DNA of 64,000 bases, taken from contig JADJWI010000007.1 of assembly GCA_016716435.1 (NCBI GenBank), positions 172,764-236,763 on the forward strand. The letters are read 5' to 3'. Source of the stretch: Acidobacteriota bacterium (GTDB lineage: Bacteria; Acidobacteriota; Blastocatellia; Pyrinomonadales; Pyrinomonadaceae). Position numbers and translations under genes: made by a program. The notes under the pieces are model-generated. The model made no database searches and was not told where the DNA came from. It saw only the letters and a list, made by a program, of their open reading frames with translations. Positions 24,643 through 34,100 of the stretch are shown piece by piece (within the stretch, counting starts at the first letter, position 1; the number at the start of each line of letters is the position of its first letter).

Positions 24643-26439
24643 TCATCGTCCACCAAGTCGGTAAAGCTCCTGCCCGTCCGGACCGGCCAGATCCTTTCTG
24701 ACTAGTAGCATCAGTTCAACGCCCGGCCGAAGCGGATAGGACGCGTGGTAAACGTAGCTTGCAGAATAGCGGCGAATGACCTCAGCATCCTGCTCGCCCT
24801 TTTTCGCGACGATCATTTCCGCCGTCGGCGCATCAACAAACTTTCCGTGAAAGATCACCTTCGGATAGTCGCGAGCGTACCAGACCAGCGGCCAATAGTC
24901 CGGCGAGACCACATCTACCGCAGTCCCATTCCCCTTGCCGCTCACTTCGGCGAACCGCTCGATGTCGGCGACCATTTCCAAAAACTCACGCCGCGTATGC
25001 GCGTAGACGTATGGCATTTTTTCGTCGTCGTACCTGACAAAATTCGCGTCGTAGGTCTGATAGGCAAGCACCGCGAATGAGGCTCCTGTCATGACGACCG
25101 CGGCGACCCGCCCAAGCGACCCGAATGACCGGGCGATCTCATTTACCGCGTAGCCAGCGGCGATGCAAGCCGGCAGAATGAATGAAAGTGCAAGCCACGG
25201 AGTCTTGTAAGGAATGATCGTGTAGGCAAGGAAAAGCCCGAGAGTCCATAGCCCGGCGAACATCGCGAAGCGGTGGCGGGCCTTGAAAAAGGCGATCGCG
25301 GTCCCGACGGCCGAGAGAATAACGATCGGAGACTCGACCTTCATTCCCCAATTCAGGTATGCAAAAAGCCCGTTGTCCGTATGGTCGCGGCTTCCCGTCT
25401 TGGTCCATATCGTGTAGGCCTCGAATGCTTTGCTGACGCCTTCCGGGTACGTAAAGAATGACGAGAAGAAAAGGACAAATATGTAAATGAACGCGAGTGC
25501 CGAGGCGATCAAAACAAGCCAAAGGTCGATGCCAGAGCCAAGAGCTTCGCGAAAGTTTGCCCAATTGAGTTCGGGGTCGTCGAGTTCATCTTTGCCGCCG
25601 CTTGCCAACTTTCCCGTCAGCATTCGACGCCAAAGCCAGACGAAGAAGACTGCGATCAGCATTGTTCCAAGTGTGATAAATGCCGTTTCCTTGGTCGCGA
25701 AGAATAGTGCCGCCGAAGCCGACGCGATTATGAGATAGATCGCCCGCCCTTCCCGCCAGACCATCAGCATTCGGATGACGAAACCGACCAAAACCACTTC
25801 AACCACAAAGACCGCAACGGCAATGTAAAAGAACCTATCGGGGTCGCCGGACGAGAGCGATGACGAGATGTTGAGCGTCGTCGGAAAAAATGAGACCAAT
25901 AAAAGCAAAGCCATCCAACCGATCGCAAATGGCCCGGCCTTTCGCCGCTCAATGAACGACGTAATGGAGATAACGATCGCCAAGCTTAGAAATACAAAGA
26001 AGATCTCGTGGATAAAGTATCGCGATATGAAGACCATTCCCGGCGAGAGTGCCAGGAACGCGGCGGCGGCGAGTGCACCGACCCGGCCGATATATCGGCG
26101 GAGGAAGAACGCCAAAATGACGATCAAGACGCCCCAAATGGCAACGCTCCAGCGGACCGTCACGGTATCAAGCCCGCCGAAAAGTTTCGTGAACGCGAGC
26201 GAAATGTAATAAAGCGTTGGGCCGTGATAATTTTCGGGATCGTATTTATAAACACCGTCGCGAAAGAGGTTCGTCAGAAACCAACCGTTAACGCCCTCGT
26301 CGTGGTGAAAGGGCTTGAGAGCCAGCCAGTAGAAACGTAGAAATGCTGCTAAAGCAGTCACGGCCGCACAGCCAAGTAGCCACGTGACATCCGCCCCGAA
26401 GCCGCCTTTTTCCTCACTGTTCGTTTCTTCGATAGACAT
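24643..26439 (-). CDS. TIGR03663-family GT-C-like membrane protein
   Basis: 598 aa with about 12 membrane helices. The first periplasmic loop has FLRFYWLALKPFHHDEG and WFLTNLFRDG with YHGPTLYYI, the acidic pattern of PMT/GT39-type lipid-linked sugar transferases. TIGR03663 members (also called Agl23, flippase activity-associated) share this. The C-terminal soluble part (DVVSPDYWPLVWYARDYP) would face the periplasm. It probably moves a sugar from a polyprenyl carrier to a protein or lipid. It lies 18 bases after the second large membrane gene on the same strand and converges with HerA (six-base gap). Confidence 0.8.
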   Translation of the reverse strand: MSIEETNSEEKGGFGADVTWLLGCAAVTALAAFLRFYWLALKPFHHDEGVNGWFLTNLFRDGVYKYDPENYHGPTLYYISLAFTKLFGGLDTVTVRWSVAIWGVLIVILAFFLRRYIGRVGALAAAAFLALSPGMVFISRYFIHEIFFVFLSLAIVISITSFIERRKAGPFAIGWMALLLLVSFFPTTLNISSSLSSGDPDRFFYIAVAVFVVEVVLVGFVIRMLMVWREGRAIYLIIASASAALFFATKETAFITLGTMLIAVFFVWLWRRMLTGKLASGGKDELDDPELNWANFREALGSGIDLWLVLIASALAFIYIFVLFFSSFFTYPEGVSKAFEAYTIWTKTGSRDHTDNGLFAYLNWGMKVESPIVILSAVGTAIAFFKARHRFAMFAGLWTLGLFLAYTIIPYKTPWLALSFILPACIAAGYAVNEIARSFGSLGRVAAVVMTGASFAVLAYQTYDANFVRYDDEKMPYVYAHTRREFLEMVADIERFAEVSGKGNGTAVDVVSPDYWPLVWYARDYPKVIFHGKFVDAPTAEMIVAKKGEQDAEVIRRYSASYVYHASYPLRPGVELMLLVRKDLAGPDGQELYRLGGR

Positions 26440-26457
26440 TCGTCAGCCTTTTGGTTG

Positions 26458-28467
26458 CTATTCTACGAGCTTGTAAACACGATACTGTCCGGACTCGGCG
26501 ATCACCGGGTAACGGGCAAAAAACTGTTCGTTCGGTGAGAGCGTGTTCCGCTCTTCGGGTGAAATGAGCACGTGCGTGATCCCGTATGCTCTTATCAGTT
26601 CCTCGGCCTGCGGACCGCCGCGATAGATCGTCTTGAGGTCCTCTTCGCGTGGCTTGTAGTCAATACCGTGCGAGCCGAGATGCCCGGCGTATCGCATGAA
26701 CGAAGCCCGGCCGCTGAGCACGACCGCAGAATTGTACGTCGGAGCGTTGAGCAGAACTGAATCCGGCCGCGTCGAAGCGCGAATGCGGTTTGCCACCGTA
26801 ACAGCATCGGGCTCAAACACGCGGTAATTGATCTGCCCGGAAAGAGTTCGCCACACATCGAGCCCGCCGCTCATTGTCAGCACGACGACCGCAACCGCGG
26901 CAACGGCCTTCCAGCCTGCCAAACGCCGCCAGAGCCATGCGATCGCAAGAACTACGAACGGCAGCGACATCACGTACCAATAGATCAGGATCTTGATATT
27001 GTCCCACTCCCACGGTGCGAACTTGAATACATTCGAGACAACAAAAAGAACCGCGAACGGAACGTAGAATAGCAGAAGCGTCGGGCTTGCCTTGATCGCA
27101 ACCGCATCGGCCTCGCGTTCGGCCTTCGACGCCTTTTTCTTCTCATTAGCCTTTTCCATCGCGGGCCGAGCGGCGGTCCAAACTAGATAAATTCCCGTCG
27201 CCAGCAAAGGCAAGAGTAGCCCCGTATTCTTAAGCCAGAACCACAGAAAATAATCGTCCCGCTTGTCCCAGCCAAAGTGGAAGCCGATGAACTCGCTCGT
27301 CCGCGTCGCACTGCCGGTCATCGACCAAGCAAGAAGCGGAACTGCGATGACCGCCGTGCCTAATGCAAACGCCAGAAGTTCCCGCCAGCGACCCGGCCTG
27401 AATCCAAGAGCAAAAAGCCCGACAACGAAAAGGACGGCAAGGCTGTGAACGTGTATCAGCGGAAGCGTTCCCGCGGCCAGTCCGACCAAGAGGTAGGGCA
27501 GAAGCTGCGCGTACAAGACTTTCGAATCGTCGGACTTTTCGGCGTCTTCTGTTTCACCAAAGACCCGCCACATCGCCCCGATAGCAATCAGCGCGATCGG
27601 CATTCCGAGCAAGAGGCTTCGCTGCGTCAAGAAAAGTGTCGTCAACGAATTTCCCCATCGAAACTGATCGCCGATTGTGTAATCCTTCGGCAGATTCCAG
27701 ATGAGCTCAAAAAGGCCCTTCGATTGCCCAAAATAGTCACCGAAGAAAACCACAAAACCCAGTCCGCCGCTCAGGAAAAGCAAGACCGGAGCGAGCTTAG
27801 CGGCGAGCGTGTCACCCACCAGCTTCAGAACAAGCCGCTCGAGCACGACCAGAAGCGAGAATGCCCACGCCACATTCTGGACCAGCATTGCCTCGCGAAC
27901 GCCCACGCCTAGCTTCATGAACATCGCCGTGATCAGGTCGGCAATAAATGGATATGTGAACTTAACGCCCGCAAAGTTTGGGTTGTCCGGCGGGAAGCTC
28001 GCTCCCTCCGTAAAGGCATAGATCGCCCCGAGGTGAAACGGCAGGTCGCCAAGGTTGTTTGAGCCACCGGTAAAGATGCCCTGCTCGTTGATGATGATCG
28101 CCCGGTCGAAAAATAGTATCAGCAGGCCCAGAAAACACGCGTAATAAAAGAACCGCAAAAACTTGATCCCGGTCGCCCCTTGCAGCTTTCCGCGGGCAAG
28201 AATGCGGTCGCGGTCAAAGGCCTTCCGACGGCTTTCATCCAGCAAGAGAATCAGCGGCAACAGAGTGATCAGGAGGGTGGCAACCGCGACCGCAGGCGTT
28301 ATCCCAAAGGCAAAACCGAGCACGAATCCAGAAAGCCCGAAGACCGCCGAGCCGATCACGCACCCAGCCGCCAGCCGCCAAAGCAGCGGCTCGTCGTCCT
28401 CGATCAGGTAGGTAACGGCCGCACCGCCGATGGCGATCAGGATAAGAATTATCAGTCCAAGTATCAT
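26458..28467 (-). CDS. Large multi-pass membrane protein, GT-C-like
   Basis: 669 aa with about 13-14 hydrophobic helices. A periplasmic loop near residues 125-165 reads NNLGDLPFHLGAIYAF and NPNFAGVKFTYPFIAD, which resembles the first loop of GT-C glycosyltransferases, though no HDE-type site is present. The C-terminal portion is a periplasmic alpha/beta segment (TRPDSVLLNAPTYNSAV, GITHVLISPEERN) like those at the end of many PMT relatives. I cannot name the family with certainty. Co-orientation and an 18-base gap to the TIGR03663 gene suggest they act together in glycan transfer or export. Confidence 0.65.
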   Translation of the reverse strand: MILGLIILILIAIGGAAVTYLIEDDEPLLWRLAAGCVIGSAVFGLSGFVLGFAFGITPAVAVATLLITLLPLILLLDESRRKAFDRDRILARGKLQGATGIKFLRFFYYACFLGLLILFFDRAIIINEQGIFTGGSNNLGDLPFHLGAIYAFTEGASFPPDNPNFAGVKFTYPFIADLITAMFMKLGVGVREAMLVQNVAWAFSLLVVLERLVLKLVGDTLAAKLAPVLLFLSGGLGFVVFFGDYFGQSKGLFELIWNLPKDYTIGDQFRWGNSLTTLFLTQRSLLLGMPIALIAIGAMWRVFGETEDAEKSDDSKVLYAQLLPYLLVGLAAGTLPLIHVHSLAVLFVVGLFALGFRPGRWRELLAFALGTAVIAVPLLAWSMTGSATRTSEFIGFHFGWDKRDDYFLWFWLKNTGLLLPLLATGIYLVWTAARPAMEKANEKKKASKAEREADAVAIKASPTLLLFYVPFAVLFVVSNVFKFAPWEWDNIKILIYWYVMSLPFVVLAIAWLWRRLAGWKAVAAVAVVVLTMSGGLDVWRTLSGQINYRVFEPDAVTVANRIRASTRPDSVLLNAPTYNSAVVLSGRASFMRYAGHLGSHGIDYKPREEDLKTIYRGGPQAEELIRAYGITHVLISPEERNTLSPNEQFFARYPVIAESGQYRVYKLVE

Positions 28468-28573
28468 CTACAATGCTCGCAGAAACTGTAGATTAAAGTA
28501 ACCGATTATTCTTTCGCGGTAAAACTTGCCGCCGGGCCACAAAGGGCCGCTAGAAACTGCCATCGAATTCCTC

Positions 28574-28579
28574 TATAAT
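28574..28579 (+). promoter_or_regulatory. Consensus -10 box upstream of the DUF1906/FG-GAP gene
   Basis: A perfect TATAAT at 28574-28579, 50 bases before the ATG at 28630, in the 162-base divergent gap. The -35 at 17 bases upstream (TAGAAA) is poor. Confidence 0.45.
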
Positions 28580-28629
28580 TCCTCAACATTTGATAAGTAA
28601 TCCCGATGGCTTTGTGAGGCTTTGAAATT

Positions 28630-31002
28630 ATGTCGCGAGCACTACCTGCTTTGCTTCTCTTTACACTCTTTGTGGTCGTCTCATTTACGCCGGCGCAGGA
28701 CTCACCATTTAGTCGGCCCGAGATCGTTAATACATTGTCGCGACCACCCGCAGCCGAGCCACCGGCCGAGCTTCACCTTATCCGCGGCGTCCGCTCTCTC
28801 GGCGGAGCCACGGCGATCGTCCACACAGACAAAACCGTTCTTCGCACCGACGACGGCGGCAAGATCTGGCAGGCTTTGCCGCTCCGGCTTAGCACCGCGG
28901 AGCGGATCGCTTCAGTAACCTTCGATGCCGGCAGACTTTTTGCCGTCGTTGAGAATGGGGTTGAAGTTTCGCTTGCGGCATCAGCCGATGGCGGCAGCAC
29001 GTGGTCGAGGTTCCCTCTCGCCCTTCCGCGTTTTGAAGATATCGAAGCTGCTCCAGCCACAGGCAAACTCACATTTGCGGGATCATTAATTACGCTCAGC
29101 TTTCGGCTGCAAACTTCTTCTAACTTTATCGGAATGGCTGAATACCGATCGGCGGATGGCGGCAGCTCATGGGAACTTATCAGCCGCGAGATCGACATAC
29201 GCCTTGAGGACAAGCCCAATGGCGTTATCAGCGATGGGCCGTGGACGCTCGAAAACATCGGCGAGTGTCTCGGTATCAAGACCGGCTGTTATCAGCGGTC
29301 GGTGCTAAAGTTTGCGGGTTCCGGTGCGATGCCCGCCGAGTTGATGGTTCAGACGGAGACGGCCAGAGAAAAGGCGCATGAAGAAGCCCTCGAAACACCT
29401 CGCTTCTCTGCGCCGACCGGCGGGCCGAATCGCCTTAGCCTCAATCGCGGTTTTGATAAGTGCACCGCCGGCACCGTCCAGCAGATGCAAACGTGGTGGG
29501 ACACGTCGTGGTTTCACGATGCAAACATCTACATGAGCGGCCGCAATCGTGGGTGTACTCAGGCTCAACTGTCCGCTGCATGGGTCCAGCAGGTCAAGGC
29601 GATGGGTTGGGGACTTATCCCGACGATCGTCGGCTACCAATCGCCGTGCATCGCCAGCACTACGTTTACGCGGCCGCGATTCAGCCTTGACCCGGCGGTT
29701 GCCGAAACCCAAGGACGCGAAGAAGCCGGCATCGCGGTAACCGACGCGGGCAATCTCGGACTCGGGCTCGGCACGATCCTCTATTACGACATGGAGCGGT
29801 ACGACGAGACGGCCCAAACGCCCGGCTGCCGCATCGCCACGACCGCGTTTCTCAAGGGCTGGACGGACCGCGTCCGCGAGCTCGGATATGAATCCGGCAC
29901 TTACGGCTCGCCAAAGAACGCGCAGGAAGACTGGGTAAACCTGCCGCCCGCCAGCAAGATGCACGCGATCTGGATGGCACGCTGGGACAACGTGATGAGC
30001 GTTTGGACATACATCTCATTCCCGACGTTTCCGACCAATGAATGGGCGAACAACCAGCGGATCAAGCAATGGCAGGCTCCGCACGACGAGACATGGGGCG
30101 GGGTCACCTTTAATATCGACGGCAATATCTCCGACGCACCCGTTTTCGGCAACGCGATCCCGCGGAACCAGAACGCAGACTTTGATGGCGACGGCAAAAC
30201 TGACATAAGCGTCTATCGGCCAGAGGGCGGTATCTGGTACGTGCTCAGAAGCTCGAACTCGACATTTACAGCGACATCATTCGGCGTAGAAACGGATATT
30301 CTGGCAGCCGGCGATTTTGATGGAGATGGCCGAACGGACTACGCCATTTTCCGCCCGGCGGACGGAACCTGGCACTTCCTTCTCAAAGGGCTTAACTATT
30401 CCACACGGCAGTTCGGCTCGGCAGGCGACATTCCGATCGCGGGCGACTTTAATGGCGACGGCAAGGCGGACATTGCGGTCTTTCGGCCGTCGAATGGCGT
30501 TTGGTACATCGCAAACAGCGACAGCCGCGGGACGTTCACCTTTGTCCAATTCGGAGCGGCCGGCGACAAGCCCGTTCAGGCGGATTACGATGGCGACGGC
30601 AAGACCGACATCGCCGTTTACCGACCAGAAAGCGGAGTTTGGTATGTGCTGAAGAGTTCGGACGGCAGCTTTACGGCGACCTCGTTCGGCATCGAAACGG
30701 ACCTTCCGGCACAGGGCGATTTTGACGCCGATGGCAAAGCCGACTTCGCCGTCTATCGGCCGGCGGACGGGCTCTGGTATATGCTCCGGACGACTGAGGG
30801 GTTTGGCGCGTTTCAGTTCGGTGTAGATGGCGATGTGCCCTCGACCGGCGACTACGACGGCGACGGCCGAGCGGACCTTGCGGTCTTTCGCCCCTCGACC
30901 GGCGTCTGGTATTTGCAGAGAAGCCAGCAGGGATTTTACGCGGCCCAGTTCGGGGTCGCGACCGACCGCTCTATCCCCAACGCCTATCTGCCGGCACCGT
31001 AG
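28630..31002 (+). CDS. Exported DUF1906 (glycoside-hydrolase-like) protein with FG-GAP repeats
   Basis: 790 aa with a signal peptide (MSRALPALLLFTLFVVVSFT). Three parts: residues about 50-230 hold BNR/Ycf48-like propeller strands (TDDGGKIWQAL, SADGGSTWSRF, SADGGSSWELI). Residues about 265-500 form a DUF1906, Rv2525c-like TIM barrel (LSLNRGFDKC, ANIYMSGRNRGCTQ, ILYYDMERYD, YGSPKNAQ). The remainder has six FG-GAP/VCBS calcium-binding repeats, each with a DFDGDGKTD-type loop and a YRP-x-GVWY strand. DUF1906 is thought to act on cell-wall glycans. The barrel keeps the YYDMERYD acidic cluster. It is secreted or surface-bound; there are no anchoring motifs. Confidence 0.85.
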   Translation: MSRALPALLLFTLFVVVSFTPAQDSPFSRPEIVNTLSRPPAAEPPAELHLIRGVRSLGGATAIVHTDKTVLRTDDGGKIWQALPLRLSTAERIASVTFDAGRLFAVVENGVEVSLAASADGGSTWSRFPLALPRFEDIEAAPATGKLTFAGSLITLSFRLQTSSNFIGMAEYRSADGGSSWELISREIDIRLEDKPNGVISDGPWTLENIGECLGIKTGCYQRSVLKFAGSGAMPAELMVQTETAREKAHEEALETPRFSAPTGGPNRLSLNRGFDKCTAGTVQQMQTWWDTSWFHDANIYMSGRNRGCTQAQLSAAWVQQVKAMGWGLIPTIVGYQSPCIASTTFTRPRFSLDPAVAETQGREEAGIAVTDAGNLGLGLGTILYYDMERYDETAQTPGCRIATTAFLKGWTDRVRELGYESGTYGSPKNAQEDWVNLPPASKMHAIWMARWDNVMSVWTYISFPTFPTNEWANNQRIKQWQAPHDETWGGVTFNIDGNISDAPVFGNAIPRNQNADFDGDGKTDISVYRPEGGIWYVLRSSNSTFTATSFGVETDILAAGDFDGDGRTDYAIFRPADGTWHFLLKGLNYSTRQFGSAGDIPIAGDFNGDGKADIAVFRPSNGVWYIANSDSRGTFTFVQFGAAGDKPVQADYDGDGKTDIAVYRPESGVWYVLKSSDGSFTATSFGIETDLPAQGDFDADGKADFAVYRPADGLWYMLRTTEGFGAFQFGVDGDVPSTGDYDGDGRADLAVFRPSTGVWYLQRSQQGFYAAQFGVATDRSIPNAYLPAP

Positions 31003-31012
31003 TTGGATGGAG

Positions 31013-31099
31013 TGTGGACACTCTTGTCCGCATCGCCGGTTCCTCCGGCGAGACTTTCGTTCGCGTCGAAGCGACGCTCATGCGGACAGGAGTGTCCGC
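31013..31099. repeat. Nested palindromic element between convergent genes
   Basis: GTGGACACTCTTGTCCGCAT (31013-31032) pairs with ATGCGGACAGGAGTGTCCGC (31080-31099). Inside are two further hairpins, CGCCGG...CCGGCG (31034-31050) and one around CGTCGAAGCGACG. It ends five bases before the M1 peptidase stop codon and may serve as a bidirectional terminator; its form is that of a short dispersed repeat. Confidence 0.75.
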
Positions 31100-31103
31100 G
31101 CTC

Positions 31104-34100
31104 CTATCGTGTGAATTTCGACCTTATCTTCACCGCACGCTCGATGATGTCGGCGTTCTCAAGGATCTTGAGACGCAAGTCGCGGTCGAGCGATGGATTA
31201 TCTGCGAGGAATTTGTTGATCGTTGCGAGTGCCTCTTCGCTTCGCTGGCCGCCGATGAAGGCGCCGAGCCAGCCGTTGACGAAAAAGATCTTTCGGTTGC
31301 GTTTGTGGTTAGGCAGTTCTTGCAAGGCCTTTTGCAGATACGGAAGCGTCAGCTCCGAATGCCGTATCGAGTTCCACGGCCCGAACGCCGCCTCTATCCA
31401 GCTTTCGGAGATCTCTTTGTTATTGACGAAATCGTTCCAATACTTCGCCTTGTTCTCCGCCGTCGCAATGCCCGCCCGTGCCGCGTAGGCATAACGCTTT
31501 GCGTCGTCGCTGGTTTCTGTTTTTTCGAGTTCAGCCAAAAGCTTTTGCGCGTCCGGATCGCCCAAGATCAACAGCCGAGTAACGATGTCGAACCTGTCCT
31601 TCGTCTTCAGCGGAATCGCGGGGACCGCCAGCGTCCTGCCGTCCTTCTGGCTCCCCTCTTTACGAAGGAGGGGTGTCGGCGCTTCGCCGACGGGGTGGTT
31701 CTCTCGTTCATCAGACTGGCCGCCCGCTGACGCAGGCGGTTCTGACAACATTGCTTTCAACACGCCCCGAGCTCTTTCGCTCGAAGCTATATTCAGAAAC
31801 GCCCGGTAGTACGTAATCCGCTGTCCGAGCGTTTCGGCGTTTTGCATTCGCTCGATCAGCATATCCTCGACGCGGGGCAGCAGGTCAGAACCCGCTGCGT
31901 CAGCGGCGGGCCAGTTCGGTGATCTACCAGACTGGCCGCCCCCTGACGGAGGCGGTTCTGACAGGTAATAATTCATCGCCGTCCCGACGCGGCTGAGCAG
32001 CAACGCGGTCGTCGATTCGTCGTCAGTTGCGGAAGCCTGCGCGTCAGGAAGGGCTTTACTTCCAGCTTGAGCGTTAAGCCCTTGCTCACGCGCGGGCTTC
32101 TGCAAAACCTTCACCACCAACTCCACATACTCCCGCGGGTCGAGCTCGCCTTCGCGGACGCTGTCCCAGAGCGCTCCCCACATCATCGACCGCAGGAACG
32201 GGTCCTTCTCGTTTTGGATGTTCTTCAGGACATACTCGCGGCTCTTCTCGTCAAGCAGAAAAATGCCGTAGCCGTAGTCTTGGTAGTTAGGGAAAACGAA
32301 ATCGAAATCTTTTGATGTTCCAACCGGCTTTCCGTCCCAAACTCCATATTGGTAAAAGGGTTGCTCTGTAAATCCGCTTCCGGTGATACGCTCCCCATCC
32401 GCGGAAATGACTAAATACTTCAGAGCCTCACTCCATCTGATCAGTTCATTCAACCCACCTCGGTGCTCGATTCGAAGAGTTGTAATGGAGTTTGCACTAC
32501 CGTCAACAAAGTCGACAGACATTCCACCTCGTTTCAAGACAAAAGTCGGTAGCCCAGGTTGCTGCACCCATGTCCGAGCCCAACTCCCAAGATCTCTAGT
32601 GCTGGCGAGTTCGAACTCCCGCACCAGATCCTCCCAGCCCGCATTCCCAAACTCATGCTTCTTCAAAAACGCACGCACGGCGGTTTTGAATTTGTCCTCG
32701 CCGAGGTAGAACTCGGCTTGGCGGAGGAACGCGGGGGCTTTGTTATAGACGATGTTTCCGTAGGCGCTCTTTGCGGCGGAGAGGTTCGGGATCTCTTGAT
32801 AGATCGGGGTCGTACCTTTGGTCGAATCAGTCTGGTAAGCGGCCTGTTTGACGCGTTCGTAGAAGACCTTCCACGCTATCATCTCCGGCATGATCCGCTC
32901 CATCGCCTTGTACGCCGTAAATGTCGCAAAGCCCTCTTTCAGCCACAGGTCGTCGAACCAACGCATCGTCACCGTGTCGCCGAACCACTGGTGCGACGCC
33001 TCGTGAAAGATCAAAAGGGCCCGCGAGATGTGGTCGTTCCGCGTCGGCTCCTGCGGGAAAATGATCGACGATTCCCGCAAAAACGTCGCCCCCGCATGCT
33101 CCATCCCGCCAAACGGAAACTCCGGAATCAAAACCAGATCGTACTTAGCAAACGGGAATTTGTAATCGAAATACTCCTCGAAGTATTTGATCGCCTCACG
33201 GTTAAGGCGAAACACCTCAGCAGCGTGGGGCTTGAATTTGGCGGCCTGGGATCTGCGGACGTAGATGTGTTGAAAATACTCGGAGTCAGGCGGAAATCCT
33301 TTTGATAACCTCGCATTTTTTTCCTTCTCCATTCGGGCCGCATCCTCGCCGGAGAGCGATACTGAAATGTCATTATTGAGCCACTTGTTGAAAGCCTCCT
33401 TTAGTTCCGGTCGAACATCTTTGTTAGTCTCCTTCGGAAGCCAGAATCGTTCGAATGGACCTACTGCAAAAGCAAAAACATAAGTGCTAATTGGACGAGT
33501 CTCAACGAAATTAGACTCATATTCACGAGGCTTGTAGCTAGAGCTAGTTTCTGAATCTTCGCCCAAGGCGTTCGAGATCACCGTCCAATCGCTCGGTCTC
33601 TTAAAGTTCACCTCAAACCTCGCCTTAATATCCGGCTGATCAAATACCGGAAACGCCGTGCTCGCGTCGGACGGGACGAAGAGCGAGTAGAGATATTCCG
33701 ACCCGTCCTCCTTATCCACATACCGCGTTATCGCCGACCCGCTCGGCAGTATCGGCGACGTAAAATCGAGCTTGATCACGTTCTCTCCAATGACGACATT
33801 GTCATAGAAGACCAGATGCTCATTTATTTCGGCATAGTATCGTGAGATTCCGTCCTTGACGTATTGCGGTCGACCAAACAGTGCGATCCGACCATTAACC
33901 GTGACGTTCGAAATGGTCGATTTATCCTCGTGGCCTCGTATCCTTCGCCAGTCGAGAATGATCGGAGGGGTCTGGCTGCCTGCAGACTGGCCGCCCGCTG
34001 ACGCAGGCGGTTCTGACACGTTCACGCGAATCTCGATCGTTCCTTTCAGCACCGGCGACATCTTTTCCAGCGTCAGGTTCAGCTTGTAGCGGACGTCGCT

